In this document: positions 33,844-43,793 of the stretch, piece by piece | Numbering within the stretch: the first letter of the stretch is position 1 | Layout of the letters: each line of letters opens with the position of its first letter | Assembly (NCBI RefSeq): GCF_004363005.1 | Contig: NZ_SNYH01000003.1 | Coordinates: 62,001-126,000, forward strand | Length of the DNA stretch: 64,000 nucleotides | Origin: Tenacibaculum caenipelagi | GTDB lineage: Bacteria; Bacteroidota; Bacteroidia; Flavobacteriales; Flavobacteriaceae | Reading direction: 5' to 3' | Position numbers and translations under genes: made by a program | Notes under the pieces: model-generated | Seen by the model: only the letters and a program-made list of their open reading frames with translations | The model's database searches: none | Told to the model about the DNA's origin: nothing

Positions 33844-35931
33844 ATGAAAAATCTAAATAAAGCATTAATTTTATTAATGTCCCTTATAACTATTGCTGCT
33901 TTTTCACAAACTAAAACTACATTATTATACAATGGAAGTTCAGCTTCAAAATTTGATATTGTATTTATGGGAGATGGTTTTACTTCATCTAACCAAAGTG
34001 AATTTAACAATTTAGTATCCGATTATTTTAAAGCTATGTTTACTCATGACAATGGTAACTTAGACAATGTTCTATCTGAACTACAAGATGCTTTTAATAT
34101 ATATAGAGTCAATTTAAACTCTACTCAATCTGGTGTAACGCAGTATACTTGTAGCAATGATGACTGTAGTAGTAATACAGCTAGTAGTAAAAATACTGCT
34201 TTAAATTTTAAGTACTCAGGATGTTGGAATTGCTGTTGGATGCAAAAATCTAGTAATACTGATAACAAAATCAATAATGCGTTAAGTACTGTTGGTTTAT
34301 CAGGCGCTGATTTTGTGGTAGTTATCTTAAATGAACCTGGTTTTGGAGGATGTTCTTACGGAAAAGTTTTGTCTATTACTAAATCTATGAGTAACAATGT
34401 ATTACTACACGAACTAGGGCATTCAGTTGGAAGATTAGCAGATGAATATTCAAAACCTGGTTGTTTTAGCGGAACCAATCCTTCTGCTGTAAATGTTGAT
34501 AAAAACGATAATCCTAGCAAATGGAATAAGTTTGCTAAAAGTACTATTACAACTGGAGCTCCTACTGAATATAATGTCGATGGATTTGAAGGTGGACGTT
34601 ATAATACAAGCTGTATCTACCGTCCTTCTAGTAACAGTACAATGAGAGGAAATACAAGCCTATTTAATCCGCCAAGTTATAATGAATTCTGGAAAAGAAA
34701 CAAATCAAAAAGTAACTATAACTTTAACAAACCAATTATAGGTAATTTTCAAGGAAACAGCTATAACGATGTGGTACTTCATTACGGTAATTATATTACA
34801 GCTTACCCTACTGAACACCCTAAAGGTTTTACAGGTAGTGGAGCTGGTATTACACGCCCTGCTAATTCCTATGTTACCACCAAAAGAGTTAAAGGTCCTG
34901 GAGGTACTTGGTACGTATCGTCAAAAGACAAATTCTACGTAGGAGATTTCACAGGTGATGGTTATGATGACCTACTTGTATTTTATCCTAACAATCAATA
35001 TTCTAGATTAGGAATTTTAAAATCTACCCCTACTGGTTTTGAATGTATTAAAAAGATATACTACAACTTACCCGGATGGCAAATGCGCAATGGAGATCAA
35101 TTTTTTATTGCTGATTTTAATGGAGACGGAAAAGATGATTTCTACATTTTTAATGCTGTAAACTGGAATCAAGGGTATATGGGAATGTTTAAATCAACTG
35201 GTAGTAATTTTTCTTATGTAAAAAGATATGACAAATATTTACCTGGACATTTCATGAGTTCTACGGACAAATATTTTGTAGCAGATTATACTGGAGACAA
35301 TAAAGAAGAGCTAATCTTATTCAATACCAATTCAAAAGTTACTAGAATGTTTAAATCTTCAGGTATTTCACTTTCTAAAACGAAAGAGTATTTTGCTAGC
35401 TTACCTGGTTGGACAAGTAAAGCTGGAGATAAATATCATATTGCCGATATAAATGGTGATGGAAAAGATGATGTTTATATTTTTAATGGCACAAACTGGG
35501 GACCAGAATACTTACTATTACTTAGATCTGATGGAAACGAATACAAGTATATAAAAAGATATGACGATGCTTTACCAGGTTGGAATATGAATAACCATGA
35601 TAAATTTTACGTAGCCGATATAAATGGTGACGGAAAAGATGATTTATATGTTTTCAATAATCAAGACTGGTCTACACAATACCTAGGTCGCGTAATAACC
35701 AATGGTAGTACTGTAAGTGTAAATTACCAAAGTGATTGGATTGGTGGTTGGAATTTGGGTAGCGCAGATAAGTTAATCGTAGACAATCGTAAAACGGGAA
35801 GAGATAACTTATTTATACATAATACAAATTGGTTTGCATATATGTGGTCAGGTACTTCTAACATGTACATAAAAGGAATGTATAAAGATTATATTCATGC
35901 TTTTAAGTACCATGATTACGGATGGTATTAA
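33844..35931 (+). CDS. M64-family metallopeptidase with seven FG-GAP-like repeats, secreted
   Basis: 695 residues. The signal peptide ends IAAFSQ. Residues 25-285 form the M64 (IgA-peptidase type) catalytic domain: FDIVFMGDGFT, cysteine-rich CSNDDCSS and GCWNCCW, and the zinc motif HELGHSVGRLADEY (189-202; His189, Glu190, His193, with Asp200 as third-ligand candidate). From 297 to 665 there are seven repeats around D-x-N-G-D-G-K-D-D (for example 423-437, 534-547, 591-604), enough for a complete seven-bladed propeller. No type IX secretion tail is obvious. It is paired with the STN-like gene upstream. Confidence 0.87.
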   Translation: MKNLNKALILLMSLITIAAFSQTKTTLLYNGSSASKFDIVFMGDGFTSSNQSEFNNLVSDYFKAMFTHDNGNLDNVLSELQDAFNIYRVNLNSTQSGVTQYTCSNDDCSSNTASSKNTALNFKYSGCWNCCWMQKSSNTDNKINNALSTVGLSGADFVVVILNEPGFGGCSYGKVLSITKSMSNNVLLHELGHSVGRLADEYSKPGCFSGTNPSAVNVDKNDNPSKWNKFAKSTITTGAPTEYNVDGFEGGRYNTSCIYRPSSNSTMRGNTSLFNPPSYNEFWKRNKSKSNYNFNKPIIGNFQGNSYNDVVLHYGNYITAYPTEHPKGFTGSGAGITRPANSYVTTKRVKGPGGTWYVSSKDKFYVGDFTGDGYDDLLVFYPNNQYSRLGILKSTPTGFECIKKIYYNLPGWQMRNGDQFFIADFNGDGKDDFYIFNAVNWNQGYMGMFKSTGSNFSYVKRYDKYLPGHFMSSTDKYFVADYTGDNKEELILFNTNSKVTRMFKSSGISLSKTKEYFASLPGWTSKAGDKYHIADINGDGKDDVYIFNGTNWGPEYLLLLRSDGNEYKYIKRYDDALPGWNMNNHDKFYVADINGDGKDDLYVFNNQDWSTQYLGRVITNGSTVSVNYQSDWIGGWNLGSADKLIVDNRKTGRDNLFIHNTNWFAYMWSGTSNMYIKGMYKDYIHAFKYHDYGWY

Positions 35932-35950
35932 TTCACAACTTCATAAAAAA

Positions 35951-35990
35951 GAATAACATAGCTATTAATAGCTATGTTATTCTTAATTTT
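35951..35990 (+). terminator. hairpin terminator after the M64 peptidase
   Basis: GAATAACATAGCTAT (35951-35965) and ATAGCTATGTTATTC (35968-35982) form a perfect 15-bp stem with a two-base centre, followed by TTAATTTT. Confidence 0.75.
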
Positions 35991-36020
35991 AAAGATATTT
36001 AAAATACAAAAGCCACTATT

Positions 36021-36572
36021 ATGAAATATTATGCTTTACTACCTTTAATTTTTCTATTCTCTGCTCTTAACTGTAAAAATTATACTTCAAAAGATTCTCA
36101 AAACTACCGTCATAAATCAGAAGATGTTTCTATAAATCAAGGGTTTTATTTTACAGTCAATTTTGAGTTTACCCAAGACAACTATCAATTAATATCAAAA
36201 CACCAAAATGATGGAAACTTGTCTTTTGATATTCAAATTCCTACCGATATGTTCTTAGTAGCTTATAAGAAGGACAAACTGTTTTTTTATAGTGAACTTA
36301 CCGATCCGTTGACTATGAGAACAGTTGGTGAACGTGAAATGGAAGAAACAATGGAAAAAGGTTCTTTAAATATTAATCTACCTAAAGAGTTTGCGAATAA
36401 GGATAGCACAAAGAATCTTGATATCTATATTTATAAAGTAAATGAGTATATGGAAAACTTTGAGTCTTCTGTAGTTTTGAAAGAAAAGTTAGAAGAATTA
36501 GAACAACAACAGGTTATTCGAAAAAGATATACCATTAACGCCAGCCAATTAGCTCACTTCTTAAATCAATAA
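36021..36572 (+). CDS. lipoprotein of unknown function
   Basis: 183 residues. The signal peptide MKYYALLPLIFLFSALNC gives lipidation at Cys18. The mature part is beta-rich in the middle and ends in a helix EKLEELEQQQVIRKRY. I do not recognise a family. It lies between two strong terminators, so it is transcribed alone; no promoter could be assigned in the 30 bases that remain upstream of the start. Confidence 0.65.
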   Translation: MKYYALLPLIFLFSALNCKNYTSKDSQNYRHKSEDVSINQGFYFTVNFEFTQDNYQLISKHQNDGNLSFDIQIPTDMFLVAYKKDKLFFYSELTDPLTMRTVGEREMEETMEKGSLNINLPKEFANKDSTKNLDIYIYKVNEYMENFESSVVLKEKLEELEQQQVIRKRYTINASQLAHFLNQ

Positions 36573-36576
36573 AAAA

Positions 36577-36607
36577 AATCCGAAGTAATTACTTCGGATT
36601 TTTTTTA
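36577..36607. terminator. bidirectional terminator between the lipoprotein gene and carB
   Basis: AATCCGAAGTAA and TTACTTCGGATT (36577-36600) form a perfect 12-bp palindromic stem flanked by an A run on the left and a T run on the right. Confidence 0.88.
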
Positions 36608-36626
36608 TCTATATATAATTAAGCTC

Positions 36627-39479
36627 TTATTTGCTCAAATACATTTTACGTCTTGCATATAGTTCATAAAACTGATCATCTCTTAAACTTTCAATAAATA
36701 AGATACTTTCTCCTGTTGACTTCATTTCAGGTCCTAGCTTCTTATTTACATTTGGGAATTTATTAAAAGAGAATACTGGCTGCTTAATTGCAAATCCTTC
36801 TAATTGTGGATTAAAATCAAAATCAGTTACTTTTTTCTCTCCTAACATCACCTTAGTCGCATAGTTTACATAAGGTTCTTTATATGCTTTTGCAATAAAT
36901 GGAACGGTACGAGATGCACGTGGATTCGCTTCAATGATAAATACTTTATCATCCTTAATAGCAAACTGAATGTTAATTAATCCAACTGTATCAAGTGCTA
37001 AAGCAATAGTTTTGGTATATTCTCTAATTTGCTCTAGTACTAATTCTCCTAAATTAAATGCTGGTAATGTTGCATTTGAATCTCCAGAATGAATTCCACA
37101 AGGTTCAATATGCTCCATAATACCTATGATATACACATTTTCTCCGTCACAAATAGCATCAGCCTCTGCTTCAATTGCCCCTTCTAAATAATGATCTAAT
37201 AATAATTTGTTATTAGGAATCTTACGTAATAAATCTACTACATGTTCTAGTAACTCCTCTTTATTGATTACAATCTTCATTCCTTGTCCTCCTAATACGT
37301 AAGATGGACGTACTAAGATTGGGAAATCTAACTCATCGGCTAAAGCTAGAGCTTCATCTGCATTTTCTGCAACACCAAACTCAGGATAAGGAATATTATT
37401 TTCTTTTAATAAAGTTGAGAAACTTCCTCTATCTTCAGCTAAATCTAAAGCTTTATAGCTAGTTCCTAAGATAGGAATTCCATAACGCTCTAATTTTTCT
37501 GCTAATTTTAAGGCTGTTTGCCCTCCTAACTGAACAATAACTCCTTCTGGTTTCTCATGTTTAATGATATCGTAAATATGTTCCCAGAAAACTGGTTCGA
37601 AGTATAACTTATCCGCTGTATCAAAATCGGTAGAAACTGTTTCAGGGTTACAGTTAATCATAATGGTTTCGTAACCACACTCTTTTGCTGCATATACTCC
37701 GTGAACACAACAGTAATCAAACTCAATTCCTTGTCCAATTCGGTTAGGTCCAGACCCTAATACGATTACTTTCTTCTTATCTGTAACTACACTTTCGTTT
37801 GATACAGAAACCTCTCCTTCAGCTGTTTCTATTTCACTCTCAAATGTTGAATAATAATAAGGAGTTTGCGCTTTAAACTCAGCAGCACATGTGTCTACTA
37901 ACTTATAAACACGTTTTATATTTAACTCTTCACGTTTCTTATATACTTGACTTTCTAAACAACCTAGCATATGTGCAATTTGACGATCACCATATCCTTT
38001 TTGTTTAGCCTCTAATAACAATTCTCTATCAAGTGTATCAATAGTATATTTAGAAATTTCTTTTTCTAATTCGTATAACTCTTCATACTGACGTAAATAC
38101 CACATATCAATCTTAGTGATTTCGTGAATTTTACTCAATGGCATTCCTATTTGAATAGCATCATAAATAGCAAAAACACGATCCCAAGAAGCATACTTTA
38201 GCTTCTCTTTAATTTGATTGTAGTCTCTATAGCTTTTACCGTCAGCTCCAATTCCGTTACGTTTAATCTCTAACGATTGTGTCGCTTTATGTAAAGCTTC
38301 TTGGAACGAACGTCCAATTCCCATCACTTCTCCAACCGCCTTCATCTGTAATCCTAAAGTTCTATCAGAACCTTCAAACTTATCAAAATTCCAACGAGGA
38401 ATTTTTACGATTACATAATCTAACGTTGGTTCAAATAATGCAGAAGTAGACTTGGTAATTTGGTTATCTAACTCATCTAAAGTGTATCCTGTTGCTAATT
38501 TAGCAGCAATTTTTGCAATAGGATACCCAGTTGCTTTCGATGCTAATGCCGATGAACGAGATACACGCGGATTGATTTCAATAGCGATAATATCTTCTTT
38601 TTCATCTGGAGAAACTGCAAACTGTACGTTACAACCTCCTGCAAATTCACCAATAGAACGCATCATTTTAATAGCCATGTCACGCATCTTCTGGAACGTT
38701 TTGTCTGAAAGCGTCATCGCTGGAGCTACTGTGATAGAATCTCCTGTGTGGATTCCCATTGGATCCATATTTTCAATAGAACAGATAATTACAACGTTAT
38801 CGTTATCATCACGTAATAACTCTAACTCATATTCTTTCCATCCCATCATTGCTTTATCGATCATTACCTCATGGATTGGAGAAATTTCTAACCCTCTTGA
38901 TAATAATTCTTCAAACTCCTCCTCATTATAAACGATAGAAGCTCCTGCTCCTCCTAAGGTAAACGAAGCTCTAATACATAAAGGAAATCCAAATTCTTGA
39001 GCTATTTCTTTACCTTTTAAAAACGAAGTTGCTGTAGCTTGAGGTGCCATTGGCACTCCTATTTTTTCCATTAATAAACGGAACTTATCTCTATCTTCCG
39101 TAATATTAATAGCATCAATATCTACTCCTATAATTTCTACACCAAAATCTTTCCAAATCCCTTTTTCATCAGCTTCTATACAAAGGTTTAATGCAGTTTG
39201 CCCTCCCATAGTAGGCAAAACAGCATCAATTTGTGGATGCTCTTTTAAAATTTGAACAATTGATTTTGTGTTCAAAGGCAACAAGTATACATGATCAGCC
39301 ATTGAAGGGTCTGTCATAATTGTTGCAGGGTTTGAATTAATTAAGATGGTTTCAATTCCGTCTTCTCTCAAAGATCTTAACGCTTGAGATCCTGAATAAT
39401 CAAATTCACATGCTTGACCAATAACAATTGGTCCAGATCCAATAATTAAAATCGATTTAAGGTCTTGTCTTTTAGGCAT
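36627..39479 (-). CDS. carB: carbamoyl-phosphate synthase large subunit
   Basis: 950 residues, the usual length for Bacteroidota (about 950). It has two homologous ATP-grasp halves: the first begins ILIIGSGPIVIGQACEFDYS and the second VIVLGSGPNRIGQGIEFDYC, each followed by PETVSTD-like and ATP loops (FTLGGAGASIV; YVLGGQGMKIV). It makes carbamoyl phosphate from bicarbonate, ammonia and two ATP for arginine and pyrimidine synthesis. The C-terminal allosteric domain is short. rpmH lies directly upstream on the same strand but ends at its own terminator. Confidence 0.97.
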   Translation of the reverse strand: MPKRQDLKSILIIGSGPIVIGQACEFDYSGSQALRSLREDGIETILINSNPATIMTDPSMADHVYLLPLNTKSIVQILKEHPQIDAVLPTMGGQTALNLCIEADEKGIWKDFGVEIIGVDIDAINITEDRDKFRLLMEKIGVPMAPQATATSFLKGKEIAQEFGFPLCIRASFTLGGAGASIVYNEEEFEELLSRGLEISPIHEVMIDKAMMGWKEYELELLRDDNDNVVIICSIENMDPMGIHTGDSITVAPAMTLSDKTFQKMRDMAIKMMRSIGEFAGGCNVQFAVSPDEKEDIIAIEINPRVSRSSALASKATGYPIAKIAAKLATGYTLDELDNQITKSTSALFEPTLDYVIVKIPRWNFDKFEGSDRTLGLQMKAVGEVMGIGRSFQEALHKATQSLEIKRNGIGADGKSYRDYNQIKEKLKYASWDRVFAIYDAIQIGMPLSKIHEITKIDMWYLRQYEELYELEKEISKYTIDTLDRELLLEAKQKGYGDRQIAHMLGCLESQVYKKREELNIKRVYKLVDTCAAEFKAQTPYYYSTFESEIETAEGEVSVSNESVVTDKKKVIVLGSGPNRIGQGIEFDYCCVHGVYAAKECGYETIMINCNPETVSTDFDTADKLYFEPVFWEHIYDIIKHEKPEGVIVQLGGQTALKLAEKLERYGIPILGTSYKALDLAEDRGSFSTLLKENNIPYPEFGVAENADEALALADELDFPILVRPSYVLGGQGMKIVINKEELLEHVVDLLRKIPNNKLLLDHYLEGAIEAEADAICDGENVYIIGIMEHIEPCGIHSGDSNATLPAFNLGELVLEQIREYTKTIALALDTVGLINIQFAIKDDKVFIIEANPRASRTVPFIAKAYKEPYVNYATKVMLGEKKVTDFDFNPQLEGFAIKQPVFSFNKFPNVNKKLGPEMKSTGESILFIESLRDDQFYELYARRKMYLSK

Positions 39480-39526
39480 TTTAATTCGTGTTGTGTTGTA
39501 TGTAAAAATAAAAATTGTTTAGTTAT

Positions 39527-39558
39527 AAAAAAAGGCGATACTAAATAGTAACGCCTTT
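39527..39558 (-). terminator. terminator of rpmH
   Basis: AAAGGCG-a-TACT (39531-39542) pairs with AGTA-a-CGCCTTT (39547-39558) around a 4-base loop. On the minus strand the stem runs into a T-rich stretch. Confidence 0.75.
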
Positions 39559-39581
39559 AAAATATTAACAATAGTTAATCA

Positions 39582-39743
39582 TTATCTTTTTGGTCTTGAT
39601 TCAGATGAAACAGACAATTTCTTTCTTCCCTTTGCTCTTCTTCTAGCTAATACTTTACGTCCATTAGCAGAAGCCATTCTTTCGCGGAAACCGTGTTTGT
39701 TTCTTCTTTTTCTCTTCGATGGTTGGTACGTTCTTTTACTCAT
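39582..39743 (-). CDS. rpmH: 50S ribosomal protein L34
   Basis: 53 residues: [20 protein letters not shown], then [20 protein letters not shown] and a C-terminal extension [13 protein letters not shown]. This is the highly conserved bL34 sequence, with the slightly extended tail usual in Bacteroidota. It is part of the large ribosomal subunit. It has its own promoter and terminator between carB and pyrG. Confidence 0.98.
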   Translation of the reverse strand: MSKRTYQPSKRKRRNKHGFRERMASANGRKVLARRRAKGRKKLSVSSESRPKR

Positions 39744-39815
39744 TACAGTATATCTTAAATATCGTCTTTAAAAAATGTTTTGCTTTTGTGAAATTCCGTC
39801 TGCTAAAAGCGTGGG

Positions 39816-39845
39816 CAAATATACAACAGTTTTTCAGTCTGACAA
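39816..39845 (-). promoter_or_regulatory. promoter of rpmH
   Basis: On the minus strand, TTG (39845-39843) and TATATTTG (39823-39816) are separated by 19 bases, a full match to the Bacteroidota promoter. The leader to the rpmH start is about 65 bases. Confidence 0.75.
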
Positions 39846-39925
39846 ACCCTAATTTTATTTTTTTTAAAAAAAAGGTCGTTTGGCAAAAATACATAAATTT
39901 TCAGTATGTTTTTTCTCTTTTTTAT

Positions 39926-41587
<1,662 letters not shown>

Positions 41588-41593
41588 AATTAG

Positions 41594-41625
41594 AAAATCC
41601 TGTAACTAAAATTACAGGATTTTTT
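41594..41625 (+). terminator. terminator after pyrG
   Basis: AAAATCCTGTAA (41594-41605) and TTACAGGATTTT (41612-41623) form a perfect 12-bp stem with a 6-base loop and a T run. Confidence 0.88.
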
Positions 41626-41715
41626 CTTCTATACTACAATTTGGAATACAGTTTGAGCTACTATAAGCTTCAAAATTAATCACAGTAAAACCCATAAAAA
41701 TCTGTATGGTTTTAC

Positions 41716-41723
41716 TACATTTG
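41716..41723 (+). promoter_or_regulatory. -7 element for yidC
   Basis: TACATTTG, an exact TAnnTTTG, 61 bases before the yidC start codon. No TTG at the expected distance. Confidence 0.5.
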
Positions 41724-41783
41724 TCGGGTTTTTCTATAATCTGAAAAACATTTAATGACAAGTTGACATTATAATATATATCG

Positions 41784-43655
41784 ATGGAACAAAAAAAAAT
41801 TGATTTCAATTCCTTTATAGGAATGCTTTTATTAGGGGGAATAATGCTTTGGTGGATGAACACTCAAAAACCAGAAGAAACTCCTGAAACTACTACACAA
41901 ACTGAACAAACAACAGATACTACTGCTCAAGTTCAAAACACATTAACAGAGAATACTGTTATAAATGACTCGCTACAACAAATCGCTTTACAAAATAAGT
42001 TTGGGGCTTTTGCTTATGGAGCATCTACAAGTAAAGAAGGAAATATTTCTATCGAAAATAATCTTGTAAAGCTAACTATTGATAACAAAGGTGGACAAAT
42101 TATTGAAGCTTTAGTTAAAAATTATAAAACATATGATTCATTGCCTTTATACTTAGTTAAAGATAAAAATGCATCATTCAATATAAACTTTGGTACTACT
42201 GATAACCGAATTTTAAACACTAAAGATTTACTATTTAGTCCTACTTTAACTAAAAATGGAGATACGCAAGTACTTTCTATGAAATTAAAGGTTGCTGAAG
42301 ATAAATTCTTAGAATACCGTTATGAAATGAAAGAAGGTGATTACCGCGTAGGTTTTACTGTTCGCTCTCAAGGATTAAGTAGTGTTATTAATAGCTCTCA
42401 AGAAATTAATTTAGATTGGAGTTTAAAAGGTTTTAGACATGAAAAAAGTTTAAAAACCGAAAACATGTACTCTTATTACTACTATAAAGCAGATGATGAA
42501 GTAGATTACTTACAGATGAATGATGATGAAGTTGCTAATGATATTGATTGGGTAGCATACAAACAACACTTCTTTTCATCTATATTAACTTCTAAAACTC
42601 CTTTTAATAATGCAACTCTAAAATCTGTTGATTTTGCAGGCGAAGAAAAGGATAGTGTTTATACAAAAACCTTTGGTTTAAAAACACCGTTAGCCTTGAC
42701 TAATGGAGAATTAAACTATGATATGCAATGGTTTTATGGACCTACAAATTATAATTTATTAAAGTCTTACGAAGGAACAAGTCTTGACCAAATTGCTGAT
42801 CTAGGTTGGGGAATTTTCGGTTTCTTAAACCGTACCGTTTTCTACCCTGTATTTAATATGTTAAAAGGATTCATTGGTAACTACGGATTAATCATCATTT
42901 TAATGACGATTGTTGTACGTATAATCATGTCTCCTGTATTATACAAGTCGTATTTATCAAGTGCAAAAATGAAAGTGATTCGTCCAGAAATGGAAGAAAT
43001 CAACAAGAAATATCCTGGTAAGGAAAACGCGATGAAGCGTCAACAAGAAATTATGGCTGTACAACGAAAAGCCGGAGTTAGTATGATGTCAGGTTGTATT
43101 CCTGCCTTAATGCAAATGCCTGTATTCTTTGCCTTATTCAAGTTTTTCCCTACGAATATAGACTTCCGTCAAAAAAGTTTCTTGTGGGCTAATGATTTAT
43201 CATCGTATGATACTATTTTTAAACTTCCTTTTAAAGTTCCATTTTATGGAGACCATGTAAGTTTATTCCCAATTTTAGCATCAATCGCTATTTTCTTCTA
43301 CATGAAAATGAATCAAAGTCAACAAGCTAACATGCAAGCTCCTACTCAAGAAGGGATGCCAGACATGAGTAAAATGATGAAATGGATGATATACTTCTCT
43401 CCTATCATGATGTTATTCTTCTTTAACAACTACGCTAGTGGATTAAGTTTATACTATTTCATTTCTAACTTGTTAACAATTGCAATTATGTTTGTTATTA
43501 AAAACTATGTAATTGATGAAGCTAAGATTCACGCTAAGATTGAAGAAAACAAAAAGAAACCTGTTAAAAAGAGTAAGTTCCGTGAACGTTTAGATGCTGC
43601 CATGAAACAAGCTCAAGAACAACAAGCGGCACAGCAACGTGCTAAGAAAAAATAA
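41784..43655 (+). CDS. yidC: membrane protein insertase YidC
   Basis: 623 residues. An N-terminal membrane helix (FIGMLLLGGIMLWWM) is followed by an acidic Thr/Gln linker and the large periplasmic beta-supersandwich domain to about 350. The five-helix insertase core has the conserved positive residue in VVRIIMSPVLYKS and the hydrophobic slide. The C-terminus is basic (KKPVKKSKFRERLDAAMK) for ribosome contact. It inserts proteins into the inner membrane, alone or with Sec. Confidence 0.96.
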   Translation: MEQKKIDFNSFIGMLLLGGIMLWWMNTQKPEETPETTTQTEQTTDTTAQVQNTLTENTVINDSLQQIALQNKFGAFAYGASTSKEGNISIENNLVKLTIDNKGGQIIEALVKNYKTYDSLPLYLVKDKNASFNINFGTTDNRILNTKDLLFSPTLTKNGDTQVLSMKLKVAEDKFLEYRYEMKEGDYRVGFTVRSQGLSSVINSSQEINLDWSLKGFRHEKSLKTENMYSYYYYKADDEVDYLQMNDDEVANDIDWVAYKQHFFSSILTSKTPFNNATLKSVDFAGEEKDSVYTKTFGLKTPLALTNGELNYDMQWFYGPTNYNLLKSYEGTSLDQIADLGWGIFGFLNRTVFYPVFNMLKGFIGNYGLIIILMTIVVRIIMSPVLYKSYLSSAKMKVIRPEMEEINKKYPGKENAMKRQQEIMAVQRKAGVSMMSGCIPALMQMPVFFALFKFFPTNIDFRQKSFLWANDLSSYDTIFKLPFKVPFYGDHVSLFPILASIAIFFYMKMNQSQQANMQAPTQEGMPDMSKMMKWMIYFSPIMMLFFFNNYASGLSLYYFISNLLTIAIMFVIKNYVIDEAKIHAKIEENKKKPVKKSKFRERLDAAMKQAQEQQAAQQRAKKK

Positions 43656-43685
43656 CTGAGTTAAAAAGTCTTTTAACTACACAAT

Positions 43686-43715
43686 AAAAAAGGGTGCTAT
43701 ATAGCACCCTTTTTT
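43686..43715 (+). terminator. terminator after yidC
   Basis: GGGTGCTAT and ATAGCACCC (43692-43709) form a perfect palindromic stem flanked by A and T runs of six. Confidence 0.9.
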
Positions 43716-43793
43716 ATTTAACATTCCTTTAACTAAACCCCATTAAACCTTTAAGGAAATTTGCTGTCTAAAAGCTTTTATAAATCAACATTA

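Noticed and set aside
38452..38931. 159-codon open frame on the + strand opposite carB
   Set aside because: It lies wholly inside carB, whose minus-strand product is unmistakable; the product has no family features and composition typical of an antisense shadow.
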